Of a DNA stretch of 64,000 bases, positions 1-7,178 are shown in pieces (position 1 is the stretch's first letter; every line of letters begins with the position of its first letter). The notes under the pieces are model-generated. The model saw nothing but the letters and a program-made list of their open reading frames with translations. It searched no databases and was not told the DNA's origin. The position numbers were made by a program, and so were the translations under genes. The DNA is from Hyphomicrobiales bacterium (GTDB lineage Bacteria > Pseudomonadota > Alphaproteobacteria > Rhizobiales > Rhizobiaceae), in NCBI GenBank assembly GCA_900466605.1, contig UBMU01000036.1, forward strand, positions 1 through 64,000. Direction: 5' to 3'.

Positions 1-207
1 GCCGCCGCAACAACCCTCGATCGCGCAACCGGCCAACCCTACTATCTCGCCTCCCTCTCGCTCGCCGACAAAAACCTCCTCAAGGACAACAAGCTCATCC
101 CAGGCATGCCCGTCGAAGTCTTCGTCCAAACCGCCGAGCGAACGGCTCTGTCTTATCTCCTCAAACCATTCGCCGATCAGATGATGAAAGCCTTCAGAGA
201 GGAATGA
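1..207 (+). CDS. Type I secretion periplasmic adaptor (HlyD family), C-terminal end
   Basis: Only the last 68 codons are in the window, open at the left edge and ending in TGA. The residues match the C-terminal part of HlyD/PrsE-type membrane fusion proteins: a short beta segment, then 'LIPGMPVEVFVQT', the usual motif before the last strand, and a basic tail. Such proteins join the inner-membrane ABC exporter to the outer-membrane TolC channel and help export adhesins or glycanases in rhizobia. The partner ABC gene should lie to the left. The substrate cannot be inferred from this fragment. Confidence 0.8.
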   Translation, partial: AAATTLDRATGQPYYLASLSLADKNLLKDNKLIPGMPVEVFVQTAERTALSYLLKPFADQMMKAFREE

Positions 208-335
208 GGTGAAGGAGACGGTGGCTCTCGGGATAAGTGCGTTGCCAGAAAACGGCTTCAAACGCTCCAGCCCGGACGGATCGACAGACTAGGCTGACAA
301 CTCAATTGCCGGACACTCTCCGTCCTCGTTGCAAA

Positions 336-365
336 TTACAACGATATATACCTCTATTGTTGTAA
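336..365. promoter_or_regulatory. Inverted repeat TTACAAC-N16-GTTGTAA
   Basis: A perfect 7-bp inverted repeat (336-342 and 359-365) is separated by 16 bp. It extends to about 10 of 11 matching positions when the inner bases are included. The half-site spacing, near two helical turns, suits a dimeric DNA-binding protein. It lies about 450 bp before the LuxR-type gene. Which protein binds is unknown. Confidence 0.35.
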
Positions 366-422
366 GGCTGAGGCATTATTGCGCATTCTACAACAAGAAG
401 GCGCATGCTATTCTTTATCCTG

Positions 423-450
423 TAGTCTCTCCGACTTTATGTCGGGACTA
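423..450. promoter_or_regulatory. Dyad TAGTC-CCGAC / GTCGG-GACTA
   Basis: The inner arms CCGAC (431-435) and GTCGG (441-445) flank the loop TTTAT. The outer arms TAGTC (423-427) and GACTA (446-450) also pair, with three extra bases on the left side. No T-run follows, so this is more likely an operator or RNA hairpin than a terminator. Confidence 0.35.
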
Positions 451-815
451 TAATCGATATGGCATGGTGAATTGCGCGCTCTGTTTGGTCCAGGCAGGCC
501 AAATGAGTGCGTCAGCTTGTTGTCGGCGCTGGTCGAGCAGGTGAAGAGTAAAAGCAACCTGGAGGAGATATCCGATGTTTCGTATAGAGACGTGGCTTCT
601 CTCCGGCTTTTCCTGAAAGCCGAGGCGAGGAGCCAACAGGCGAGTGGCTGGGAACCACCTTCGGCCGCATGGTCGGACCGGGATGAAGGTAGCCTGAACA
701 TCTAGTTGGAGATAGGAGCGCGGCAAGGAGGCCGCTGATATTGGCGGACCGCGTCGTGAGGCGGCGCGACCGGCTGGAAACTTGTGGGAATTCGCCAGGC
801 ATTGGAGTGGGTCCG

Positions 816-1940
816 ATGATCAATAGCTTTGGTGAAGTTACTTACTTGCCTTTGGTGCAACTGATCTACGAGACCGTTGTGAGCCCTGCCGAGTGGGAGA
901 AGGTCATAGCGGAATTGATCGATGGCACCAGGGCTGCGGCCGGCGCCGTCGTCGGCTTCAAGGGGGCAGAGGATCGGCGCGCGAGTGTGTTTGCAAAGGG
1001 CGTTCCGAAAGCCGCACTCAGCAATACGCAGATGATAGCTGCATTGCATGCAGCAACGCTCGCTTTGGGGCAAGGGGCGTTCCTGACGATCGATTTGAAG
1101 ACCAGGCTCAATCCGCAATGGGACGGGCCTCTACACGAATGCTTTGGTGCCGAGGGCAGCCTGCTTCTGCTCGTTCTCGTCAAAGAAGGCGGGCGTCGCA
1201 TCGCACTGTTGCTTCATTTCGATCGTTCGGGTCGAAGTGAGACGGACAGGGCGGCAGAGACGCTGATGAAATTGCTGCCGCATTTTCAGACCGCCTTTGC
1301 CATACAGAAAACCGCGCTTCTGGAGCGGGAGAAATCCGCGCATATGGAGAGTGCCTTCTTCAGTTCTTCTGCGCCCTCGGCGATTATCACTGAGGACTAT
1401 CAGGTGCGTCTGGCGAACGCGAGCTTCGAGAAATTTGTCGAAGCGTCGCATCTGCTGGTCGAATACAGTGACTCGGTGATCGATTTCGTCGATACCGCTC
1501 TCCAGGGTGAGGTTGCCCGGCTGATCGGCATGGCGGCCATACATGGGCGTGTTCGACACGTCGCCTGGGTCGAGGACAAGGTGAAAAACATCAAATGGCT
1601 CGTCAGTGTCGACGCGTTGTCGGGACGTGTCGGTATTGGATCGCAGTTCAAGAACGTCTTTGCCACCAACGAGCGCGTCTACATGCTCACAATACGCGAA
1701 CTTGGCGGAAACAGCCTGCTGGCGCCGGACACCATAAAGTCCATTTTCGGCCTGACGCCGACGGAGGCAGATCTCGCATACTGCCTTTTGAGAGGGGCAA
1801 CGGCTTCGGAGATCGCCCGGCAGCGTGGCGTCTCAAAGAACACCGTCCATAACCAGCTTGCCTCCGCAATGGCCCGCGTCGGGGTCAGCCGGCAGACGCA
1901 GTTTCTTCACTGCCTTTCCATGCTCTCGTCGATGTGCTGA
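816..1940 (+). CDS. LuxR-family helix-turn-helix transcriptional regulator
   Basis: A 374-residue protein. The C-terminal ~65 residues form a LuxR/GerE DNA-binding domain ('FGLTPTEADLAYCLLRGA', then 'SEIARQRGVSKNTVHNQL'). The long N-terminal part has no recognisable autoinducer-binding or receiver domain; a PAS-like sensor around residues 180-300 is possible but unproven. I start at ATG 816 because GGAG (804-807) sits 8 bases upstream; an in-frame TTG at 741 lacks such a site. It converges with the outer-membrane barrel gene, whose stop is only 8 bp away, and is the only regulator near the curlin and flagellin genes. Control of that cluster is a guess from position. Confidence 0.75.
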   Translation: MINSFGEVTYLPLVQLIYETVVSPAEWEKVIAELIDGTRAAAGAVVGFKGAEDRRASVFAKGVPKAALSNTQMIAALHAATLALGQGAFLTIDLKTRLNPQWDGPLHECFGAEGSLLLLVLVKEGGRRIALLLHFDRSGRSETDRAAETLMKLLPHFQTAFAIQKTALLEREKSAHMESAFFSSSAPSAIITEDYQVRLANASFEKFVEASHLLVEYSDSVIDFVDTALQGEVARLIGMAAIHGRVRHVAWVEDKVKNIKWLVSVDALSGRVGIGSQFKNVFATNERVYMLTIRELGGNSLLAPDTIKSIFGLTPTEADLAYCLLRGATASEIARQRGVSKNTVHNQLASAMARVGVSRQTQFLHCLSMLSSMC

Positions 1941-1948
1941 CGCATTGC

Positions 1949-3265
1949 TCAGAAGCGCCAGGTAACGCTAACGGAGATGTTATAATCGATGGCGTGACTC
2001 ATGCCGATCGTAGGCGATACGCTACCGGCGTTCGCGACGTAATTGATGGTTGGTACCTTATTGACATAGTCGACGCCGGCGTCCAGGCCCACCAGCAGGT
2101 TCTCCTTGGGCGCGTAGCGCAACCCGGCGCCAATGCCGGCAAGCAGGCTGGCGCCGTTGCGCGTTTCGGAGACAAAGTCGAAGGCGCCGGTCGATACACC
2201 GGGCAGAACCGCAGTATAGTGGGTCCTATAACGAGAGTGGAGGTAAGCGCCGCCAAATCTCGCGTCGAACGATAGGCTCAGATCCGGCTGCAGCGTCTTG
2301 GCGATACCCAATTCAGCCAAGGCGCCGACATAACGCGCATCGAGTTCGTCTTTCTGTTCGACGCCAATCTGCGGTACCGCGACGCCGGGGATACTGGCCC
2401 CAATAACGAGCGTTCTGCGAAAATCCACGTCGCGATCGATGGAACGATACATCGGGCCGAGTTTTGGCGTGATCGTCCAGCCGCCCTGCAGGTCGATCGG
2501 GGCGCCGAGCAGCAGTTCCTGATCGATGACGGTGGCATCCTCGCTGCGCTCGTCGACGATGGCGCTGCTGCTGAGGTCGCCAGTTGCGGCGAGCGTCATG
2601 CCGGTATTGTCGCCATAGGCCGCATAGGATGCTGCACTGGGTGTGCCGCCATTGGTCACGAGCGCGGTAAATACGCCGCCGGTAATCGAGTTGCTCGACG
2701 CAAATTGCGTAATCCGACCAGTGGGGTCCGATGACGATGCCGTGGAGTGGATGTGTACTGTCCCACCCGCGCTGTCATTCACTGTCACATCCGCCACCGC
2801 AGCAGCGGGGAGGGTGCCAATCGGGGACGCGCTCAGAGTGTTGATGCTGCCGTTGAACGAGTTGCCATAGCTCAGGTTCAGTGAACTACGTCCGGCAAGG
2901 CTCGTTGCGTCCGTCGAATTGGACGAAAGGTCTGCGATGCTGCCGTTCCACTCGAGGATAAAAGGCTGCGATCCTATCTGCCCAAGCGGTAGATCCAGGC
3001 TGACGCCAAGGTTGAGGCCGTCGTCAACAACCCTGCTGTCTCCGCTGCCAAAGAAATCAGGCCGTTGCGATCCCCAGCTTGGCAAGCTCAGCCAGTTGAT
3101 ACCGGTGCCGATCTGCAGGCTTGGTGTGGTGTCCCCGCTCGGCGCAGTCGTCTGCAGCTTGGTGTCGTCAGCAACTGCGGTGTAGGCTGTGCCACTAAGG
3201 CTTGCGAGGGCTGCGACCGCAATTACGGCCAGTTTCTGAGACAGAACGGCTTCGGGGGTCCGCAT
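1949..3265 (-). CDS. Outer-membrane beta-barrel protein of unknown function
   Basis: 438 residues. An N-terminal signal peptide ends near residue 32 (hydrophobic 'LAVIAVAALASLSGTAYTAVA'). The remainder is Ser/Thr/Gly-rich with many alternating strands, and the last strand ends 'ISVSVTWRF', the terminal aromatic expected for insertion by the BAM complex. The start has a GAGG-type ribosome site. It is the third minus-strand gene after curlin and csgH, 132 bp behind csgH. That gap is AT-rich and could hold its own promoter. It does not resemble CsgG, the normal curli channel, which is a shorter lipoprotein. A porin or an adhesion or export barrel are the main alternatives; no substrate can be assigned. 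Confidence 0.65.
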   Translation of the reverse strand: MRTPEAVLSQKLAVIAVAALASLSGTAYTAVADDTKLQTTAPSGDTTPSLQIGTGINWLSLPSWGSQRPDFFGSGDSRVVDDGLNLGVSLDLPLGQIGSQPFILEWNGSIADLSSNSTDATSLAGRSSLNLSYGNSFNGSINTLSASPIGTLPAAAVADVTVNDSAGGTVHIHSTASSSDPTGRITQFASSNSITGGVFTALVTNGGTPSAASYAAYGDNTGMTLAATGDLSSSAIVDERSEDATVIDQELLLGAPIDLQGGWTITPKLGPMYRSIDRDVDFRRTLVIGASIPGVAVPQIGVEQKDELDARYVGALAELGIAKTLQPDLSLSFDARFGGAYLHSRYRTHYTAVLPGVSTGAFDFVSETRNGASLLAGIGAGLRYAPKENLLVGLDAGVDYVNKVPTINYVANAGSVSPTIGMSHAIDYNISVSVTWRF

Positions 3266-3397
3266 TCTCTCGTCACCTCAATATGACGCCGACGCACGCC
3301 GACGCGACACACTGAGGCTATTACTATTATAATTTAGTATACAATCAATTAGCCTCGGTCTCCGCTCTTGGGAGATGGCGCGAACGGTGCATAAATG

Positions 3398-3703
3398 TCA
3401 CGGCACCGAAACCGCGCAGAGCTTCTCGCCGCCAGGACCGTAGACAGTGAGTCGGGCGCTCCATTCATTTGGCGAAACGGTAACGGTTGAACGAGAAAGC
3501 GCGAGCCGCCCCGGGGCATCCTTCTGGAAATCGCCGCCTTGAGCATTGCTTGAGCTGTTGCCGTTGGAGTTTGAGAAAATCTCGAACTGGTACGTTCCTT
3601 CGCCGCGACCATCACTTTCGATCGTCGGGACCAGCGTCATGGCGCCACCAGTTTCCTTGTGGTGCTCGATGATGCAATTTACGGGTGGGAGAGCCGCAAT
3701 CAT
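3398..3703 (-). CDS. csgH: CsgH-like curli assembly chaperone
   Basis: 101 residues from the ATG at 3703, chosen because CGGAG lies 7 bases upstream. The pattern 'CIIEHHKETGGAMTLVPTI', then 'GTYQFEIFSNSNG', 'AQGGDF' and a closing 'ARLTVYGPGGEKLCAVSVP' fits the beta-sandwich of the CsgC/CsgH family, which blocks premature curlin aggregation in the periplasm. Two cysteines (C10 and C96) could form a disulfide. The gene sits 56 bp behind a curlin gene, the expected context. The odd point is that no hydrophobic signal peptide is visible at this start or at the other in-frame start (3736), although the family works in the periplasm. Confidence 0.75.
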   Translation of the reverse strand: MIAALPPVNCIIEHHKETGGAMTLVPTIESDGRGEGTYQFEIFSNSNGNSSSNAQGGDFQKDAPGRLALSRSTVTVSPNEWSARLTVYGPGGEKLCAVSVP

Positions 3704-3720
3704 GGTTGAACTCCGAAAAG

Positions 3721-3745
3721 AGGTCAGCGGTGTCACCGCTGACCT
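3721..3745 (-). terminator. Intercistronic stem-loop between curlin and csgH
   Basis: Perfect 11-bp arms around a 3-base loop (AGGTCAGCGGT / ACCGCTGACCT), followed on the minus strand by a short TTTT. It lies between the curlin stop and the csgH start. The likely role is partial termination or protection of the curlin mRNA 3' end, giving more curlin than chaperone. The short T-run argues against full termination. Confidence 0.6.
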
Positions 3746-3759
3746 TAAACTGAACTCGA

Positions 3760-4119
3760 CTAGTGTTGAATCGTGAGAGAGGTGTTGCCGGTGCCGGACT
3801 GGTAGGTCTGCGAGTCATTGCCACGGCCAAACTGCACGGTACCAGAGAGGTTTCCTCTGCCCGTTTGTTCGGTATACGAGTCGTTACCCTTGCCTCTCTG
3901 CACTGTTACGGATTCATTGTACCTGCCATGCTGAACAGTTGTTGAGTCATTCCAGCCGCCACGCTGCAGCGTGCCGCTGAAGTTGCCTTTTCCGCTCTGG
4001 GCTGTGCCAGCGAAGTTGCCCCGACCGGCTTGATCCGTGATCGACTGGTTGTCAGCCGCGAATGCCGAGACCGACGAAAGAGCAAACACGGTTGCAATTA
4101 CTAGGCCCTTGATTTTCAT
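3760..4119 (-). CDS. Curlin-repeat amyloid subunit (CsgA/CsgB-like)
   Basis: 119 residues. The signal peptide is cleaved after 'SSVSAFA' (about residue 21). Residues 30-117 consist of eight consecutive 11-residue units of the form Q-x-G-x-x-N-x5, with the Gln and Asn invariant; the protein ends QH. This is the curlin amyloid pattern, with Gln and Asn ladders stacking in a beta-helix. The ribosome site is strong (AGGAGAG). The next genes are a CsgH-like chaperone and an outer-membrane barrel on the same strand. No CsgG, CsgE or CsgF gene is in the window. Whether it is the major fibre subunit or the nucleator cannot be told, because only one copy is present. Confidence 0.88.
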   Translation of the reverse strand: MKIKGLVIATVFALSSVSAFAADNQSITDQAGRGNFAGTAQSGKGNFSGTLQRGGWNDSTTVQHGRYNESVTVQRGKGNDSYTEQTGRGNLSGTVQFGRGNDSQTYQSGTGNTSLTIQH

Positions 4120-4586
4120 TGTATCTCTCCTCTTCCTCCCGCCGGAATTGACGGTTGAGAGACACTACCGCATCGCCATGCGCGCGCGGGTTTCAAAGCT
4201 TGCCCAACGAAATGGGTGAATTCCCTCTCAAAGGCAATTTAACCTGATATCACTCAGTGGCGAGGCACGCCGAAGGTGCTTCCACACCTACGGCAATAGT
4301 GAAATTTGCCAGAGAGATAGGTTGAAGACCGGTGCTGCCGGAGCGACTGTCGCCGGCAAGATGTCGTTGACCGTAATAGGCTTTTGCAAACGAGCGCAAG
4401 AGGTCGCGCATCGCGGGAGGATGAGACGGTTGACGAGTCGAATGCCCGCCTGCAGATCGTAAAGAGCGGTCAGATTTATCACCTCAGTCCATAATTCGTT
4501 AACCATAGGCTCTATAATTTAACACCCTAGGATGCATGAAGCGTCAACTTATCAATCACTAATGTACTGGTTGTTTCGGGATTTTC
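4120..4586. other. 467-bp divergent intergenic region between curlin and flagellin
   Basis: It separates the minus-strand curlin gene from the plus-strand flagellin gene and must hold both promoters. A TATAAT hexamer at about 4513-4518 lies some 70 bp before the flagellin start. I found no clear -35 match or master-regulator box by eye. A 72-codon minus-strand frame (4288-4506) has no ribosome site or recognisable content and is not called. Confidence 0.5.
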
Positions 4587-5564
4587 ATGACTTCCGTCGT
4601 CACGAACACATCTGCGATTATCGCGCTTAAAACACTAAGGACTGTCAACGCTGGCTTACAGGATACACAAAGCCGCGTGTCCTCTGGATTGAGAGTCGAG
4701 AGATCCTCCGACAATGCCGCCTATTGGGCGATCGCAACTACGATGCGATCTGACAACAAGGCGCTGTCAGCGGTCCAGGACGTCCTCGGGGTCAGTGCGG
4801 CAATCCTCGACACAACTTACGCGGCCATCTCGGCCTCGATCGAGGTGATGTCCAGTGTCAAGGCGAAGCTCGTCGCCGCGTACGAAGCGGGCGTCGACAA
4901 GACGAAGATCAATGACGAGCTCTCGCAGTTGAAGCAGCAATTGCAGTCAACTCTTTATTCGGCTTCCTTCAATGGCCAGAACTGGCTCTCGTGGAACTCC
5001 GGCGCGGACTCTGCCGACAAGGTGATTCCCGCCTCCTTCATACGAAACAGCGACGGCACGGTGCAGATCGGCACCGTTGTCTATCCGATCAATACCCCTC
5101 CGCCACAGACGGATACCGACGTCCAGTACTTCGTGGATAACGGCGGTTCCGGCGAATACGGCATCCTGTCCAGTGAGGCCTTCGCCGTGAAGGCCGGCGC
5201 CGCCAAGAATTATGTCTTGCTGAAGGGCGCGACCGCTCCCGCCACGGCCACTGACATAGCGCTCGACAATTCCACGACCACGACCGAGCTTGACGATATG
5301 CTGAAGACCGTGGAAAGCATGATGAGGCAGATGGTCACCGTCGCCTCCACCATCGGCTCGCTGAGCAAGCGCGTCGAAGCACAAACTGGTTTCGCTCAGA
5401 AGCTGTCTGACTCGATTGACGCAGGCGTCGGGCGTCTTGTCGATGCTGACATGGAGGAAGAGTCGAGCAGGCTGACCGCAGAACAGACCCAGCAGCAGCT
5501 AGCCATCCAGTCTTTGTCGATCGCCAACTCCGCACCGCAAAACGTTTTGAGCCTTTTCCAATAG
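4587..5564 (+). CDS. Flagellin (orphan, rhizobial type)
   Basis: 325 residues. The N-terminal D0/D1 helices are typical ('SRVSSGLRVERSSDNAAYWAIA', 'TTMRSDNKALSAVQD') and the C-terminal helix ends 'QQQLAIQSLSIANSAPQNVLSLFQ', the standard polymerisation surface. The middle (about residues 135-235) is the short variable surface domain. It forms the helical filament after export by the flagellar type III system. No hook, motor or export genes are nearby, so it is a dispersed extra flagellin, as known in Rhizobium for minor flagellins. The ribosome site is weak (GGGA). It diverges from the curlin gene, so two surface filaments share one control region. Confidence 0.9.
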   Translation: MTSVVTNTSAIIALKTLRTVNAGLQDTQSRVSSGLRVERSSDNAAYWAIATTMRSDNKALSAVQDVLGVSAAILDTTYAAISASIEVMSSVKAKLVAAYEAGVDKTKINDELSQLKQQLQSTLYSASFNGQNWLSWNSGADSADKVIPASFIRNSDGTVQIGTVVYPINTPPPQTDTDVQYFVDNGGSGEYGILSSEAFAVKAGAAKNYVLLKGATAPATATDIALDNSTTTTELDDMLKTVESMMRQMVTVASTIGSLSKRVEAQTGFAQKLSDSIDAGVGRLVDADMEEESSRLTAEQTQQQLAIQSLSIANSAPQNVLSLFQ

Positions 5565-5760
5565 GCTGAGCCTCTAAGGGGCGGCTTCAGCCAACGCAAG
5601 GCTCTGTAGGACAGTTGCGGGCGATCCGCGGGCAAGGGAACTGTCATGATCGGATGTTCTCCGCCACTCGAAATTTTCAAGTGGCTATCCCCGACGTCGC
5701 CCGATCCGGCAGTGCCCGGCAAAATAGGAGTGACGGCTTCAGGCTAAATGGAGGAAGGAA

Positions 5761-5836
5761 TGGTGCCGCTTACGTGACTCGAACACGTGACCCCATCATT
5801 ACGAATGATGTGCTCTACCGACTGAGCTAAAGCGGC
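5761..5836 (-). tRNA. tRNA-Thr (anticodon CGT)
   Basis: A full cloverleaf on the minus strand. The acceptor stem is GCCGCTT/AAGCGGC, the D-arm reads TAGCTCAGTCGGTAGAGCA, the anticodon stem CATCA/TGATG encloses TTCGTAA, and the T-arm contains GTTCGAGTC. The encoded CCA is at 5761-5763. CGT reads ACG codons. Its 3' end faces the curlin/flagellin region. Confidence 0.96.
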
Positions 5837-5963
5837 AATCCATGCGGCCGAACCATGCCGGCCGCGATTTGCATGGGGCTGATACAGCCATTGTTTGAAG
5901 ATTTCAAGCGCCCTGTCGCCTCTCCGGTAAAAAAGAACGCCGCTATGGAAATCTGTTGTCTCT

Positions 5964-6923
5964 CTAGAGCGAAAGGCGTCTCCGGGCCGCCGCATATTCG
6001 GTATCCAGCCGATCGACGAGCCTGCTGACGGACTCGATGGCCTTGATGGCGCCGATTCCCTGTCCGCTACCCCAAATGTCCTTCCATGCCTTGGCACCGC
6101 CGACAGCTTGTTCGAAATCCATTTTCGAAGCGTCGGCAACCGGCAGGTTGTCGGGATCGAGACCGACGGCCCTGACCGACGGCTTGAGGTAGTTGCCGTG
6201 CACACCTGTGAAATAATTGGAATAGACGATGTCACCAGCCATGCCGTCGACGATGGCCCGCTTGTAGGCCTCGGAGGCGCGGGCTTCTTCCGTCGCGATG
6301 AAGGGCGTGCCGATATAGGCCATGTCGGCTCCCATGGCCTGCGCCGCAAGGATGGCGCCGCCATTGGCGATCGCACCGGCAAGCAGCAGCGGCCCATCAA
6401 ACCATTCGCGGATTTCCTGGACAAGCGCAAAGGGCGAAAGCGTGCCTGCATGGCCGCCGGCACCGGCTGCGACAGCGATTAGCCCGTCGGCGCCTTTGCG
6501 GATGGCCGAGTTCGCATGGCGGTTGTTGATGACATCGTGGAGCACGATGCCGCCGTAGGAATGCACGGCGGCGTTCACCTCGGGCACAGCACCGAGCGAC
6601 GAGATGACAACAGGCACCTTATATTTGACGCAGAGGCTCAGGTCGTGCTCCAGCCGCTTGTTCGACATATGGACGATCTGGTTGACGGCGAACGGGGCAG
6701 CCGGGCGTAAAGGGTTCGCAGCGTTGTGCGCGGCGAGATCCTCTGTAATCATGGCAAGCCATTCGTCGAGCTGGCTCTCCGGCCGCGCGTTCAGCGCCGG
6801 GAAGGCTCCGACGATCCCGGCCTTGCACTGCGCCAGCGTCAGCGCCGGGTGCGAAATGATGAAGAGCGGGGAGGCGACGACCGGCAATCTGAGATTTTGG
6901 GTCAGGATCGGAGGCAAAGCCAT
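5964..6923 (-). CDS. Nitronate monooxygenase family protein (FMN-dependent)
   Basis: 319 residues. The TIM-barrel of the 2-nitropropane dioxygenase/NMO family is evident: N-terminal 'PVVASPLFIIS', the central glycine-rich 'VAAGAGGHAGTLSPFALVQEI' that carries the family catalytic His, and FMN-phosphate binding around 'LLAGAIANGGAILAAQAMGAD' and 'IGTPFIATEEA'. These enzymes oxidise nitronates such as propionate-3-nitronate and protect metabolism from this poison; some relatives act on other substrates. It stands alone, with tRNA-Thr downstream and unrelated genes upstream. Confidence 0.88.
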   Translation of the reverse strand: MALPPILTQNLRLPVVASPLFIISHPALTLAQCKAGIVGAFPALNARPESQLDEWLAMITEDLAAHNAANPLRPAAPFAVNQIVHMSNKRLEHDLSLCVKYKVPVVISSLGAVPEVNAAVHSYGGIVLHDVINNRHANSAIRKGADGLIAVAAGAGGHAGTLSPFALVQEIREWFDGPLLLAGAIANGGAILAAQAMGADMAYIGTPFIATEEARASEAYKRAIVDGMAGDIVYSNYFTGVHGNYLKPSVRAVGLDPDNLPVADASKMDFEQAVGGAKAWKDIWGSGQGIGAIKAIESVSRLVDRLDTEYAAARRRLSL

Positions 6924-7178
6924 GAGACACCGTAAGAATTGACGTTTACGAAAACGTCAACGTGATAGCAGAGACTTTGGTGAAGGAAAAGCGCGCTCTA
7001 TCGATTCCCCAAATATCGGCTATTCTTTGCAAGGGCATAGAATTGCATGCGGCAACCCTGCGTTTTCCCCCGCCGATGCGGATGGCGGGCGTGCCAAGGC
7101 TTGCGATTTGCCGTGGCACCGGTTACCGCATTTACGAATTGTTAAGTACTGGCCCAGTCTCAGAATAAAGGACCGGAC

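Larger units (their letters stand above)
208..815. other. 608-bp intergenic region, AT-rich in its middle
   Basis: No convincing gene lies here. About 320-480 is visibly AT-rich compared with the flanking genes and carries two dyads listed separately. One plus-strand reading frame is open from 454 to 705 and includes a protein-like stretch, but its only early start is a TTG at 472 without a Shine-Dalgarno sequence, so I did not call it. The region probably holds the promoter of the downstream LuxR-type regulator. Confidence 0.5.

Noticed and set aside
4288..4506. 72-codon minus-strand reading frame before the curlin gene
   Set aside because: No ribosome site, no recognisable domain, and it fills the expected divergent promoter region.
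5671..5694. Near-palindrome between flagellin and tRNA-Thr
   Set aside because: It has mismatches and no T-run, and no gene start is close; neither terminator nor operator is supported.
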